Counted from the first letter of the stretch, positions 35,395 to 44,830 are shown. The stretch: DNA of 64,000 nt from Fen-1254 sp963769605 (GCA_963769605.1 CAVYML010000003.1:434001-498000); one strand, 5' to 3'. The notes: generated by a model from the letters alone, not told the origin. Made by a program: numbers and translations.

Positions 35395-37281
35395 GTGAAA
35401 AACCACATGACCCGAATCATTTTGATTGTCCTTGCCGTTGCGGCCAGCATTATCTTCCTTTGGCCGACGTACAAGGATTACAGTTATCGGAAGCACCTTA
35501 GTGCGCTTTCCGGAAAAGACAGCAGCACATATCTTGAACAAAACGGCGATGATATGCTCGCTGTACGTTCAAAACGAATCAAACTGGGATTAGATTTGCA
35601 GGGTGGAATGCGCGTTGTTCTTGAAGTCGACATCATTCAATTATTAGATGATCTGGCCAAGAACAAGGACGATAATTTTAATACTATTATAAAAGAAATC
35701 CGCACCGAATCATTGACAAATGAATTTCCCATCATTCCAGCTTTAGCAAAAAAATTCCAGGACCGTGGTATACGTATGAGCCGCTATTACGGCAGCATAC
35801 GCGACGACGATGCGAAGGTTATCAAGAATCTGGAAGACGAAGCTGACAAAGGAGTCGATCGGGCTATTGAAATTGTCCGCAATCGTGTTGACCAGTACGG
35901 TGTTTCCGAGCCGACCATACAAAAACAGGGAGGGAAGCGCGTCATTGTCGAGCTGCCGGGTGTGAAAGATGAAAATGAAGTCAGCGAACTGCTGCGGACA
36001 ACGGCGAAACTGGAATTTAAAATGGTGAAAGACGCTGCGATATCATATAAGGTTATGGACGCGATTGATAAATTTCTTGCCGGGAAAACAGAAGGAGATT
36101 CGACTCTCGCTGCCAATACCGCAGGAGAGACGGATACTGCAAAAGAGAAGCCGAAGGATGCCTTGTCCGAGCTGACAGGCGGCCAAGTACCAACCGCTCA
36201 GGATACATCGAAACGTGCGCAATTTTTACGCGAGCATCCATTCTACTCATACGTCATTCCGGATCAACGCGGTTCAGGGGACGGATATGTGGAACTGAAG
36301 AATAAAGAACGGGTAACGCGCCTTCTCGAGCGCGAAGAGGTGAAAAAAATTCTGCCCCCCGATTTTGAATTTGTCTGGTCGGCAAAAGCTGAACAATTCC
36401 GCGACGGCTCCAAAATGTACCGCCTGACTGCAGTCAAATCCACGCCTGAATTGACGGGAGGCGTTATAACGAACGCGCGTGCAAGCATCGATCCGGAAGA
36501 CAGCAGGCCTATCGTGAATATGGAAATGAACGGCGAAGGTTCGCGCGATTGGGCGCGGATTACGGGAGCCAATATCGGGAAACGCATTGCCATCATTATG
36601 AACAATTCCTGCTTCTCATCGCCGGTCGTGCAGTCGAAAATTTCCGGCGGACGCTCGCGCATTACGGGCATGGACACACCCAATGAAGCGCGCTTGTTGG
36701 AAATCGTTTTAAAAGCGGGCGCTTTACCTGCGCCTGTGACCATCATCGAACGGCGTTCTGTCGGCCCTTCGCTCGGTGAAGATTCGATCCGTTCCGGTCT
36801 TACATCGACATTGATCGCTTTTATTCTAACGGCGCTCTTTATGATGGTGTATTATAAAAATGCCGGCGTAGTTGCAGACTTTGCTCTTCTCTTCCTGGTA
36901 CTGTTTACGCTCGGTGTTATGGCCGCATTTCAAGCGACCCTCACTTTGCCGGGCATTGCCGCTCTTGTACTCTCCATCGGAGTTGCCGTGGATACGAATG
37001 TCCTGGTATACGAGCGTGTTCGAGAAGAATTAGAGGGCGGAAAAACTTTGCGGGCGGCAATCGATGCCGGATATAAAAGGGCATTTACAGCGATCTTCGA
37101 TTCGAACGTCACAACATTACTGACAGCTACCGTCCTGTATCAATTCGGAACGGGTCCAATTCAGGGATTCGCTCTGACGCTGATTATCGGTGTGCTGGCG
37201 AGTTTGTTCTGCGGTCTTGTGATTACGCATCTTATCTTTAATCTAATGACAGAACGTGGATGGAATCCAAAATTTGAATAA
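35395..37281 (+). CDS. secD: Protein translocase subunit SecD
   Basis: 628 residues; with SecF it uses the proton gradient to drive late steps of export through SecYEG. An N-terminal helix (IILIVLAVAASIIFLWPTY) is followed by GLDLQGGMRVVLEVD, the P1 head region in the periplasm, and a C-terminal block of five helices with the signature SIGVAVDTNVLVYERVREEL. The Asp and the DTN motif are the proton-path residues. GTG 35395 is preferred to ATG 35407 because GGGAG lies eight bases before it. secF follows 46 bases on. Confidence 0.97.
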   Translation: MKNHMTRIILIVLAVAASIIFLWPTYKDYSYRKHLSALSGKDSSTYLEQNGDDMLAVRSKRIKLGLDLQGGMRVVLEVDIIQLLDDLAKNKDDNFNTIIKEIRTESLTNEFPIIPALAKKFQDRGIRMSRYYGSIRDDDAKVIKNLEDEADKGVDRAIEIVRNRVDQYGVSEPTIQKQGGKRVIVELPGVKDENEVSELLRTTAKLEFKMVKDAAISYKVMDAIDKFLAGKTEGDSTLAANTAGETDTAKEKPKDALSELTGGQVPTAQDTSKRAQFLREHPFYSYVIPDQRGSGDGYVELKNKERVTRLLEREEVKKILPPDFEFVWSAKAEQFRDGSKMYRLTAVKSTPELTGGVITNARASIDPEDSRPIVNMEMNGEGSRDWARITGANIGKRIAIIMNNSCFSSPVVQSKISGGRSRITGMDTPNEARLLEIVLKAGALPAPVTIIERRSVGPSLGEDSIRSGLTSTLIAFILTALFMMVYYKNAGVVADFALLFLVLFTLGVMAAFQATLTLPGIAALVLSIGVAVDTNVLVYERVREELEGGKTLRAAIDAGYKRAFTAIFDSNVTTLLTATVLYQFGTGPIQGFALTLIIGVLASLFCGLVITHLIFNLMTERGWNPKFE

Positions 37282-37327
37282 CCGGCACACCACTGTGCGA
37301 AATTGAAAGTTAGGAGAAAACAAGTTC

Positions 37328-38251
37328 ATGCGATTATTTAAAAAGACTCATATAGATTTTCTTGGAAAACGCTACATGTGGTATGCTATTTCGTCCGTCA
37401 TGGTAATCGTCGGTATCGTCTCGATTCTTTTCAAAGGAATTGAATACGGCATCGATTTCCGCGGCGGTACCGAATTGGTGCTAGGATTTTCTGAAAAAGT
37501 CAACGTTTCCGAGATCCGGTCGGCGCTCGATAAGGTCGGACTCGGTAAAAGCGAAATTAAAAGCTACGGCTCGGATGAAGACAACCTGCTTATACGAACA
37601 GTGGAACAGGGAGAAGGCACGACCATCAGCGATAAGATCAAACTTACCCTTCAGCAGACTTTTCCGAAAGTAAAGTTCGAAGTCCTGAAAGAAAACAGGA
37701 TCGGTCCGAAGGTGGGAAAAGAACTCAGGCTCGATGCCCTGTATGCGGTGTTGTGTTCGTTCATCGCTATTCTCATCTATATCGCGTTCCGGTTTAGGTA
37801 TACATACGGCCTCGGCGCAGTGATTGCGACGGTGCATGACGTTTTTACAACGTTCGGCTTTCTGTCCATTTTGAACGGATTGGTCCCCGGAGTCAATCTG
37901 GAAATATCGCAGGAAGTGATTGCAGCGTTCTTGACGCTGATCGGTCTTTCCGTCAATGATACGGTTGTTATCTTCGATAGAATTAGAGAGAATGAAAAAG
38001 TTCATCGCAGCCTTTCTCTTTCCGAAGTGATGAATAAAAGCTTGAACGAAACGCTCAGCCGGACCATCATTACTTCCGGTACAATATTCCTTGTGCTGCT
38101 CATCCTGATTATTTTCGGCGGAGAAGTGAACCGGGGCTTTGCCTTTACTATGGCATTCGGTATTGTCACCGGTACTTATTCTTCCATTTATGTGGCAAGC
38201 GCTTTTGTACTCGATTGGTCGATTCACGTGCAAAAAAAGAAAATCTCGTAA
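37328..38251 (+). CDS. secF: Protein translocase subunit SecF
   Basis: 307 residues. Helix 1 (AISSVMVIVGIVSILFKG), then the periplasmic YGIDFRGGTELVLGF block, then five helices with the signature LIGLSVNDTVVIFDRIREN, equivalent to that of SecD. TTAGGAGAAAACAAGTTC before the ATG is a good ribosome site. Normal length for a stand-alone SecF. In the same operon as secD and probably the STAS gene. Confidence 0.97.
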   Translation: MRLFKKTHIDFLGKRYMWYAISSVMVIVGIVSILFKGIEYGIDFRGGTELVLGFSEKVNVSEIRSALDKVGLGKSEIKSYGSDEDNLLIRTVEQGEGTTISDKIKLTLQQTFPKVKFEVLKENRIGPKVGKELRLDALYAVLCSFIAILIYIAFRFRYTYGLGAVIATVHDVFTTFGFLSILNGLVPGVNLEISQEVIAAFLTLIGLSVNDTVVIFDRIRENEKVHRSLSLSEVMNKSLNETLSRTIITSGTIFLVLLILIIFGGEVNRGFAFTMAFGIVTGTYSSIYVASAFVLDWSIHVQKKKIS

Positions 38252-38278
38252 CAGTTTGATAGCCGGAGGAAGACGGTT

Positions 38279-38626
38279 ATGATGAAATTCAAGTCGAAAG
38301 AACAAAAGGGAGTCACGGTCATCGCTCTTGAAGGGAATGTCATAGGGGGACCTGATGCGACCGTTTTAAACGATCAGCTTCATGGCTTGATAGATGGGAA
38401 AAAAACAAAGGTTGTTGTCGACTTATCGAGCGTTGATTTTATCAACAGCTCGGGTTTGGGACTGCTCATCGGAGGGCTTACGACGATGCGAAAGGCAGGA
38501 GGGGAATTGAAGCTTGCAGGAGCTTCGAAGAAAATTCAAAACTTGCTGGAGATCACCAAGCTGCATAAGGTGTTCGATATCCATAAGACGGTAAATGACG
38601 CCGTTACAGCATTCCACTCATCTTGA
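38279..38626 (+). CDS. STAS-domain anti-sigma factor antagonist-like protein
   Basis: 115 residues, all STAS domain. The phosphorylatable Ser lies in VDFINSSGLGLLIGG, the canonical site of SpoIIAA/RsbV-like switch proteins. A partner anti-sigma kinase is not in the window. CGGAGGAAGACGGTT before the ATG gives a strong ribosome site, and the 27-base gap after secF suggests co-transcription. Confidence 0.9.
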   Translation: MMKFKSKEQKGVTVIALEGNVIGGPDATVLNDQLHGLIDGKKTKVVVDLSSVDFINSSGLGLLIGGLTTMRKAGGELKLAGASKKIQNLLEITKLHKVFDIHKTVNDAVTAFHSS

Positions 38627-38723
38627 TCGATATGGCACTATGCGAGGACGTCCTCTCTTCGCGGCCGTTTCCCGCAATATCGGCGCATAAATCTTAGCTT
38701 GCAATTTATGCTCCATCGAAAAA

Positions 38724-39054
38724 ATGACGGAGTGCTATTTTACGAATTATGACTCGCTTTTCAAGTTGATGATAGGAATACCTGAAGCCGCCCGATCTTA
38801 TGAGATACCTCAAGACGAGCATGGATACGCTGCTTCCTCAGATTGCACAGCGGGGGCGCGATTTTGAAAAAGAGATCGAACAACCCTGCTTAGAGCAATT
38901 AAATTCGTTATACAATGATGGGATTGCCCGTTACAAACACCGTCTGCTTATTATCGACAGCGATCATCCGGATTTTGTCAATAAGTAGGAAGATTTCGAT
39001 TTTATCGTCTGCCGTATTAAAGAAAGCATGCCCCAGATTCAGTTGTTTGAATAA
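38724..39054 (+). pseudogene. Decayed deoxynucleoside kinase (dNK family), 3' part only
   Basis: Translated pieces spell the C-terminal half of a dNK/deoxyadenosine kinase: CYFTNYDSLFKLM in one frame, then after a shift near 38770-38776 EYLKPPDLMRYLKTSMDTLL, the lid-like QRGRDFEKEI, LLIIDSDHPDFVNK, then a TAG at 38986, then in the same frame EDFDFIVCRIKESMPQIQLF to a TAA at 39052. The P-loop half is missing. Two lesions plus the lost 5' part mean this is a relic. A short 62-codon frame inside should not be called a gene. Confidence 0.7.
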
Positions 39055-39055
39055 T

Positions 39056-39125
39056 TGGCGTAGTTCGTGGTTAAAAAAGCGCCAAGAACTAAGCACGAAG
39101 AACCAAGCACCAAGAACCAAGAAAA
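39056..39125. repeat. Heptamer repeat block
   Basis: 7-base words AACCAAG and CACCAAG, with CGTAGTT/CGTGGTT at the left. It lies between the kinase relic and the HerA-like gene. Confidence 0.7.
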
Positions 39126-39128
39126 AAG

Positions 39129-40733
39129 TCACGTTTTTTTTTGATTCCACCACCGGTCCATGACATCTTTGGCGTTCGTTTTTTCTCCCGGCTTGCGCCA
39201 TTTATCGAAGAAGCGGACATCGATGCTTTCCGGAGGCGGGTTGGGAATGTCCATCTGAACGCGCTGCGGTATAAGAATGGCATCTCCCATAATAATGCCT
39301 TCGCCCTGGCGCAGAAGCGGAATAATGCTGTCCAATCCGGCAAACGATTCAGGAACAAGGCGGCTGATGTATTGCACATCAGTCGGATTGACGAGGCGCA
39401 TGACCACGTAATTGTTGCATTGCGAGAGAATTGTCTCGGAAATTTCCGAAGGCCGCTGGCTGACAATCATACAACTGATGCCGTATTTTCGTCCCTCTTT
39501 TGCAATGCGCTCTACCGTTCGCCGCGCCGCTTTCGATCCCTCTGCCGAAGAGGAGAGATAATTGTGAGCTTCCTCGAAGACCAGCAGGATAGGAAGATCG
39601 GTATGCTTGGGATTCCAAAAATTGAAATCGAACGTGATGCGCGCCAAAAGTGCGGCAATCGTTTTGACGATATCGAACGGCACACCGCTGAGATCCATAA
39701 CAGTGATGCGGGAGTTTCCCACCAGACCGAAAATCATTTCCATCAGTGTAACGACATCCTGTGTGTTATGCATAACATTCGGCTGAAACATAAACGCATA
39801 ACGCGGATCATTCATTTTGCTCTCTAAGCGAACGAGCATGCGTGAGAATTTTCCGTAATGCGGTCCTTCTTTCGAACCGGAGGCCGAGGAAATCCTCTCC
39901 GTATCGAAAAAACGAATTTTAGCAACGATCTCTTTTAAATCGTAATACACCGGCGAGTCGATAGTGATAACATTGCTCAGTTCGGGATTTTTTCCTTTCT
40001 TTGCATTATAGACAAGATCCTGCAGAACAGAGCCTTGTACCGATGCGTTTTCATCGGTCGGTTCGACGAAAAGTTCGAGCATTTCTTCCGCATTCAGGAG
40101 CCAGTACGGCAGCTCAAGCGATCCGATTTCGCAGTACTGACAGTATGCGGCGAATGCTTTTCTGTATTCGTTGTGCAGGTCGAGGACGACAATATGCGTA
40201 TCGGGAAATACAGCGACCTTCTGCAGAAGAGTGGCGACCGTGTACGATTTTCCGGCGCCGCTTGAACCGAGTATGGCAATATGCTTACCGAAGAAACGGT
40301 TGGGGTCGATGAATGCACGTTCGTTTTCAATGAGCGAAAGCCGCCCCACGGAAAAATCGTAATGAAGGTAAGCTGCAAAAGCTCCGCGGAGATCCTTGTC
40401 TTCCAGAATAAATGCCGGCATATCCACAGTGGGAAGCACGGCAACGCCGGTTTCGAATTTGCCCTTGCGAAACGTTCCGATCAACGTGATAGTCACGAGA
40501 TACCGGAATTCGCTGCCGCTTTGAAGAGCTATTTCTTCTTTGGTCATATGGGAAACGATGCCGAATGTACATTCATTCCCGATCGGTATAAAAAGGTACG
40601 ATCCAATTTGCCCGATGTAATACGTTTTATTTCCGATAACTTTGGTCAGCGATGGAAGGTTGCGATTGAGAAGAATAGTAACGGCGGCATTTGTGACTTC
40701 TTTCACGGTTCCGATAAATTTTTCTTCCCACAT
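39129..40733 (-). CDS. HerA-type hexameric ATPase/DNA translocase
   Basis: 534 residues of the HerA/FtsK superfamily (DUF87). N-terminal HAS-barrel (about 1-100), Walker A ILGSSGAGKSYTVA near residue 155, Walker B ILLVFEEAHNYL, the arginine-finger region KEGRKYGISCMIVSQRP, and a C-terminal brace. HerA usually works with the NurA nuclease in DNA-end processing, or in defence modules; no nurA is adjacent. It carries its own predicted promoter. Confidence 0.88.
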   Translation of the reverse strand: MWEEKFIGTVKEVTNAAVTILLNRNLPSLTKVIGNKTYYIGQIGSYLFIPIGNECTFGIVSHMTKEEIALQSGSEFRYLVTITLIGTFRKGKFETGVAVLPTVDMPAFILEDKDLRGAFAAYLHYDFSVGRLSLIENERAFIDPNRFFGKHIAILGSSGAGKSYTVATLLQKVAVFPDTHIVVLDLHNEYRKAFAAYCQYCEIGSLELPYWLLNAEEMLELFVEPTDENASVQGSVLQDLVYNAKKGKNPELSNVITIDSPVYYDLKEIVAKIRFFDTERISSASGSKEGPHYGKFSRMLVRLESKMNDPRYAFMFQPNVMHNTQDVVTLMEMIFGLVGNSRITVMDLSGVPFDIVKTIAALLARITFDFNFWNPKHTDLPILLVFEEAHNYLSSSAEGSKAARRTVERIAKEGRKYGISCMIVSQRPSEISETILSQCNNYVVMRLVNPTDVQYISRLVPESFAGLDSIIPLLRQGEGIIMGDAILIPQRVQMDIPNPPPESIDVRFFDKWRKPGEKTNAKDVMDRWWNQKKT

Positions 40734-40783
40734 ACGACATTATTCCTTTTTTCTAGAGGGGCCGCCTTCAAAGCAATACAAGG

Positions 40784-40812
40784 AAAATAGGATGCTTTTT
40801 GTCTTACTGCAA
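40784..40812 (-). promoter_or_regulatory. Predicted promoter of the HerA-like gene
   Basis: Minus strand: TTGCAG (40812-40807), 17-base spacer, TATTTT (40789-40784), 50 bases before the start. Confidence 0.4.
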
Positions 40813-40867
40813 TAGCATATTTGCGGAAATAAGGAATATTTCTTCGGGACGGATATAATGAAAGTTA

Positions 40868-40973
40868 AAAGACGTGGACGAAAAATCGGTCTTGCGGGAA
40901 TTCGTGTCCAATTTCGAGACAGATTTACAACTTCTTTTCCTCATTCATGAGCTCTCGTCCATGTCTCAAAGGG
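40868..40973 (+). repeat. 105-base element, copy B
   Basis: Related to 35234-35339. Translated it reads REFVSNFETDLQLL and LIHELSSMSQ, parallel to copy A. Its ends, GACGTGGACGA and TCGTCCATGTC, can pair, so a long hairpin is also possible. It lies between two minus-strand genes, with no clear start codon. Confidence 0.5.
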
Positions 40974-41028
40974 GATATTGTTAGAGGAAAACGCGGTTTA
41001 CGAGCTTAAAACATTAATTTCAGATATT

Positions 41029-42264
41029 TTACTGTCTAAGAAATTGTGCGGCCGTCTCGAAGACTTTATTAAATTCCCTATCCACGATGTCATCGAATTC
41101 CCGGTCAATAGGAAAAGGATTGATATGCTGGTACGGGTAGGGGAAGTCGTTTATTGCAACGTGCACGGGAATTTCTCTAAAATCGCCCTGGAGCGTGTTA
41201 AGCACTTCGTTCGGAGGAATGACCCTGTCCTTCCCTAGGGCGAGCGCGAAGATTCTTGAATGAAGTTCCTGAAACCGCTTTTCGCGAAATTCTTTTTCTT
41301 TCTGATAGCTGAGCATCGATTTGAAATATCTCCCGGCAATATGGCCGCCGTCAAAATAGTGTGCCATTCGTTTGTCGAGGCGTAATTCGTTTTCGAGGCG
41401 TTCCATGTAGAAAGAATAAATAGCGATGGCGGCATCGCTGTCCAGAATAAATTTGGAGTTCGGGGACATCCGGTCGAGCGTCGGTCCGCCGCAAAAAATA
41501 AAAAACATCGAATCATGAAAATAATCTTTGGGATTCGACATAATAAGAATTTCACCCAGAAAGGAACCGATGGAGAATGTAAAAAAATCGAAGCCCGCCT
41601 GCGGATCGGCAAATTGATGTGTACCGGCGCGGACTTCGTCGATGAACTGAACGACATCGTAAAATGTCTGGAGTCCCGACCAGAAAAACCGCTGAGGTAT
41701 CAATTGAAGCCGTGCGCTGATGGCCGCATTTGCAAACGTCGAATTGAGGATCGATGGAGAATGTTGTCTTCTGGCCGCAGAGACACGGTTCATGAGCCGT
41801 ATGTCTGCCCATTCCGGGGGAACGCGGTTCATGTGAAAAGCGATAGGAAAGAGAACAACCGTGCTGCCGGTAAATTCGACCAGCTTCTCTGCCCACGGAA
41901 GATATTTGTCCCATTGTTTTTCATTCAAGCCGTGAAAAAGGAACAAGATCCGGCCGGATTTTTTCGGCACCATTTTTTTGAAAACCGTAATATCGAAATC
42001 CCTGTTTTCGATAATATCTATATCGTGATGTTTGATGCCTGCGGGATATTCGATAAAATCGCTGCGGCTTAAATCGGCGGCTCTTTCATGAAAGCTCATG
42101 CGGTGTTCCTCGCATGTATACTCACCGGCGCCGGGAAGCCATGCCCAGCTCTTTGAGCGAAATGCGAATTTAAAAATTTCGATGCCGGTTCCCGGAATAT
42201 GTACGGAGCGGCCGGTTTCAATATCGATTTTTTTCAGATTGAAATAGAGACTGCGGTATGTCAT
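41029..42264 (-). CDS. Alpha/beta-hydrolase-like protein (DUF6051-like)
   Basis: 411 residues, no signal peptide. An oxyanion-type region FLFHGLNEKQWDKYLPWAEK and a following strand VVLFPIAFHMNR suggest an alpha/beta hydrolase fold; a nucleophile-elbow-like FSIGSFLGE and a late acidic/His region (YFDGGHIAGRY) could complete a triad. It resembles a family seen in Bacteroidota, tentatively DUF6051. Substrate unknown. It lies 36 bases after ctpA on the same strand. Confidence 0.6.
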   Translation of the reverse strand: MTYRSLYFNLKKIDIETGRSVHIPGTGIEIFKFAFRSKSWAWLPGAGEYTCEEHRMSFHERAADLSRSDFIEYPAGIKHHDIDIIENRDFDITVFKKMVPKKSGRILFLFHGLNEKQWDKYLPWAEKLVEFTGSTVVLFPIAFHMNRVPPEWADIRLMNRVSAARRQHSPSILNSTFANAAISARLQLIPQRFFWSGLQTFYDVVQFIDEVRAGTHQFADPQAGFDFFTFSIGSFLGEILIMSNPKDYFHDSMFFIFCGGPTLDRMSPNSKFILDSDAAIAIYSFYMERLENELRLDKRMAHYFDGGHIAGRYFKSMLSYQKEKEFREKRFQELHSRIFALALGKDRVIPPNEVLNTLQGDFREIPVHVAINDFPYPYQHINPFPIDREFDDIVDREFNKVFETAAQFLRQ

Positions 42265-42300
42265 TCGCTCCTCTGTTGAGCACCGCCGGTGTTCGTGCTT

Positions 42301-43509
42301 TTAATGGGTTCCTTTTAAGAGCGTTGCGTAAACCTTTTTATCCTTAACCAGACCGAGTGCCGCCTGTATTTGATCGTCGCTGTCAAAGGTCGATTCCATT
42401 TTTGCCTGTTCGCCTTTTAACCGGCCGAGTATCTCAGTCAGAAGCGCCGAGCGAATTTCCTTTTCATGCCGCTGGAATTGGCTGCTTTTTTCGGCTTGTA
42501 GCAATTCGCCGAGTTTTGCTGTTTCATCGGAAAATGTTTTACTGTACCCCGATGCAGAAGCGGTACGCTGCAATTCCTTCAACTGAACTTCCCCCTCCAT
42601 TTCATAGGTAAATCCTTTCTCCCCGGTAAATTTTTCAAAATCTGCTGCAATATCTTTTGTGACCTGGAAATGATCCGGCAGGGTTTTATGAACGACTGCA
42701 AAATGATTTGCATATTTAAAGAAGAGGTCTTTCCGCGCGAGTTCTTCGATAAGCGCAATATGTTCCGTATCGGAAACCGTTGAATCGGGTTTAATGCCGC
42801 CGTCGTCCCACACGGGGCGATGGTAACGTGCTGTGAAAAATTCTTTTTTAACGCTGTCAGGAATAACTGCCACCCGGCCGTCTTTTGCCCGGTGCGTATA
42901 ATCGATTTCCTGTATGCATCGGCCGCTCGGCGTATAATAACGCGCGGTCGTAATTTTTAGCGATGTCGTCTCGGAAATGCGCTCTATTGTTTGTACCAAT
43001 CCTTTGCCGAACGTTCGTGTTCCGACGATAATACCACGATCCATGTCCTGTATTGCGCCTGCGACGATTTCACTTGCGCTGGCACTGTTGTGGTCAACGA
43101 GTACGACAAGCGGTACGTCCGGCAGCATCGGCATTTCCGATGAGAAATATTTATGTTCGGAATCGGCCCTCCGCCCGCGCGTGGAAACGACGAGCGTACT
43201 GTCCGGAACAAATTGAGTGACAACTTCTACCGCCATTTCCAGCAGCCCTCCCGGATTTCCGCGGAGATCGAGAATGACTCCTTTCACATCGCCCTTAGCT
43301 TTCAAATCTTTCAACGTGCTGCGCATGTCGCTTCCGGTCGTCCGGTAAAAACGTTCCAGCCTCACATAAGCGATGCCCGGTTCCAGAAAACCTGAATAGG
43401 ATACGTTGTGCACGGGAATTTCTTCCCTCATCAGGGAAAACACAAGGGGCGCTTTTTCTCCTTCGCGTTCAATTGTCAATTGAATGGGCGTTCCCTGCGT
43501 GCCGCGCAC
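42301..43509 (-). CDS. CtpA-type S41 peptidase, 3' part after a frameshift
   Basis: Carboxyl-terminal processing protease. This frame holds the second half of the PDZ domain and the S41 core: GVILDLRGNPGGLLEMA, the catalytic Ser in VLVDHNSASASEIVAGA and Lys in GTRTFGKGLVQT. In fact the frame extends back to about 43612 (GFSAAKQGIEVGDRITGVDG), where it joins the 5' part. The first ATG or GTG of this frame (43509) is not a true start. The intact product would be about 558 residues, exported and anchored by the N-terminal helix. Confidence 0.9.
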   Translation of the reverse strand: MRGTQGTPIQLTIEREGEKAPLVFSLMREEIPVHNVSYSGFLEPGIAYVRLERFYRTTGSDMRSTLKDLKAKGDVKGVILDLRGNPGGLLEMAVEVVTQFVPDSTLVVSTRGRRADSEHKYFSSEMPMLPDVPLVVLVDHNSASASEIVAGAIQDMDRGIIVGTRTFGKGLVQTIERISETTSLKITTARYYTPSGRCIQEIDYTHRAKDGRVAVIPDSVKKEFFTARYHRPVWDDGGIKPDSTVSDTEHIALIEELARKDLFFKYANHFAVVHKTLPDHFQVTKDIAADFEKFTGEKGFTYEMEGEVQLKELQRTASASGYSKTFSDETAKLGELLQAEKSSQFQRHEKEIRSALLTEILGRLKGEQAKMESTFDSDDQIQAALGLVKDKKVYATLLKGTH

Positions 43510-43978
43510 AAGCAGCCGAACATCCTCTATCGATTGACCGATAACGCTTTTCCCGTCGACTCCGGTAATCCGATCGCCGACTTCGATGCCTTGTTTTGCG
43601 GCGGAAAATCCGTTCGATCAATCCGACAACGGTTACATATCCGTCCCGGGCGCCGATTGTAATACCGATGCCGCCGTATTTTCCGCTTGTGACCAGATCG
43701 ATTTCGTCGCCTTCTTTCTCACCGATAAACGTCGTATACGGATCCAGAGTTTTCAGCATTCCGTCGATTCCGGCTCGCATAAAGAGTTCGGGATTGATCT
43801 GATCCACATAATTCGCCGCGACATCTTTATAGACTCGTGTGAATGTATCGATACCGTTGTAGATATTTAAAAAATATTCGTTGTCATCGCCGAAGAAAAA
43901 ACCATAAGCGGCGACGCCGGCTGCAAGTGCGGTAACACAAAGAGCTGTGACGATTTTTCCGTTTCTCTTGAAGATCAT
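43469..43978 (-). CDS. CtpA-type S41 peptidase, 5' part before a frameshift
   Basis: Supplies the signal/anchor helix (VTALCVTALAAGVAAYGFFF), the helical N-domain and the first half of the PDZ domain (KYGGIGITIGARDGYVTVVGLI). Near 43612-43616 the reading must shift by one base to continue into the part ending at 42301; an extra A in GAAC, for an original GAC, would explain it. The residues after LIER in this frame are non-homologous. Starts ten bases after the tmk stop. Confidence 0.85.
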   Translation of the reverse strand: MIFKRNGKIVTALCVTALAAGVAAYGFFFGDDNEYFLNIYNGIDTFTRVYKDVAANYVDQINPELFMRAGIDGMLKTLDPYTTFIGEKEGDEIDLVTSGKYGGIGITIGARDGYVTVVGLIERIFRRKTRHRSRRSDYRSRREKRYRSIDRGCSAACARHAGNAHSIDN

Positions 43979-43987
43979 AAAAATCCT

Positions 43988-44632
43988 TTACTTCTTTTTC
44001 TCTTTCGCATTCTCAATATGCTTCTCGATGCGGGGTGAGAGAATTTCCCATATTGCATCATGAATATCATCGACAGTTTGGAGACCGTCAAGGAGACGGT
44101 AGCGCGCTTCCTTTTTTGCCAGATCGAGGTAGCCATTGCGGACGCGTTCGTAAAAATCTATACCGCTGGATTCCATCCGGTCCTTATTCTTTTTTGCCCG
44201 AAGAATTCGTTTTTCGATTTCTTTAATAGGAATGTCCAAGAAAAAAGTTATATCGGGGACGAGGTTATCCGTTGCATAGCGATTAATGGCGGAAATGACT
44301 TCCAGAGGAATGCCGCGGCCGCAGCCTTGATACGCTGTTGTCGAATCGTAATATCTGTCGCAAAGAACGACCATGCCTCCTTCGAGCGCGGGTTTGATGA
44401 TTTCTTTGACTAACTGGGAACGGCTTGCAGAAAAAAGAAACAATTCGCTCGCTTCTGTCATGGAAATGTTGTTTTTGTCAAGGAGCATCATTCTGATGCG
44501 TTCGCCGATATCCGTTCCGCCGGGTTCTCGCAAAACAAGAACGCGATGTCCTTCGCGTGTAAGGCGCTCTGCAAGCAGCTGCACCTGAGTAGATTTTCCG
44601 GAGTTGTCAAGTCCTTCGAATGTGATAAACAT
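43988..44632 (-). CDS. tmk: Thymidylate kinase
   Basis: 214 residues; makes dTDP from dTMP. P-loop EGLDNSGKSTQ (residues 5-15), DR(Y) motif LCDRYYDSTTAYQG, and a lid with AKKNKDRMESSG. Normal length with a Lys-rich tail. First of a run tmk-ctpA-hydrolase on the minus strand. Confidence 0.97.
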   Translation of the reverse strand: MFITFEGLDNSGKSTQVQLLAERLTREGHRVLVLREPGGTDIGERIRMMLLDKNNISMTEASELFLFSASRSQLVKEIIKPALEGGMVVLCDRYYDSTTAYQGCGRGIPLEVISAINRYATDNLVPDITFFLDIPIKEIEKRILRAKKNKDRMESSGIDFYERVRNGYLDLAKKEARYRLLDGLQTVDDIHDAIWEILSPRIEKHIENAKEKKK

Positions 44633-44733
44633 AAAGAGGAAAGCCGCAGATAGTGAAGAAAATTAGGTTACTTATTCGATGCCTCTATAAAAGAATGTAT
44701 CATGTGCTATGTACGTCCAAAGCTCTACATAAT

Positions 44734-44762
44734 ATAATACCCAAATTCACGGTTTTTTGCAA
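44734..44762 (-). promoter_or_regulatory. Predicted promoter of tmk
   Basis: Minus strand: TTGCAA (44762-44757), 17-base spacer, TATTAT (44739-44734), about 100 bases before the start. Confidence 0.4.
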
Positions 44763-44769
44763 ATCCAAT

Positions 44770-44830
44770 GGGTAGATAACAGTTATTTGGTTGATTAGTT
44801 GATTGGTTATTTGGTTATTTGGTTGCTTGG
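44770..44830. repeat. Octamer array
   Basis: 8-base words AGTTATTT, GGTTATTT, GGTTGCTT and related ones. It lies between the divergent tmk and tatT genes. Confidence 0.75.

Noticed and set aside
40978..41238. 86-codon plus-strand frame
   Set aside because: Mostly antisense to the 3' end of the hydrolase-like gene, so a shadow.
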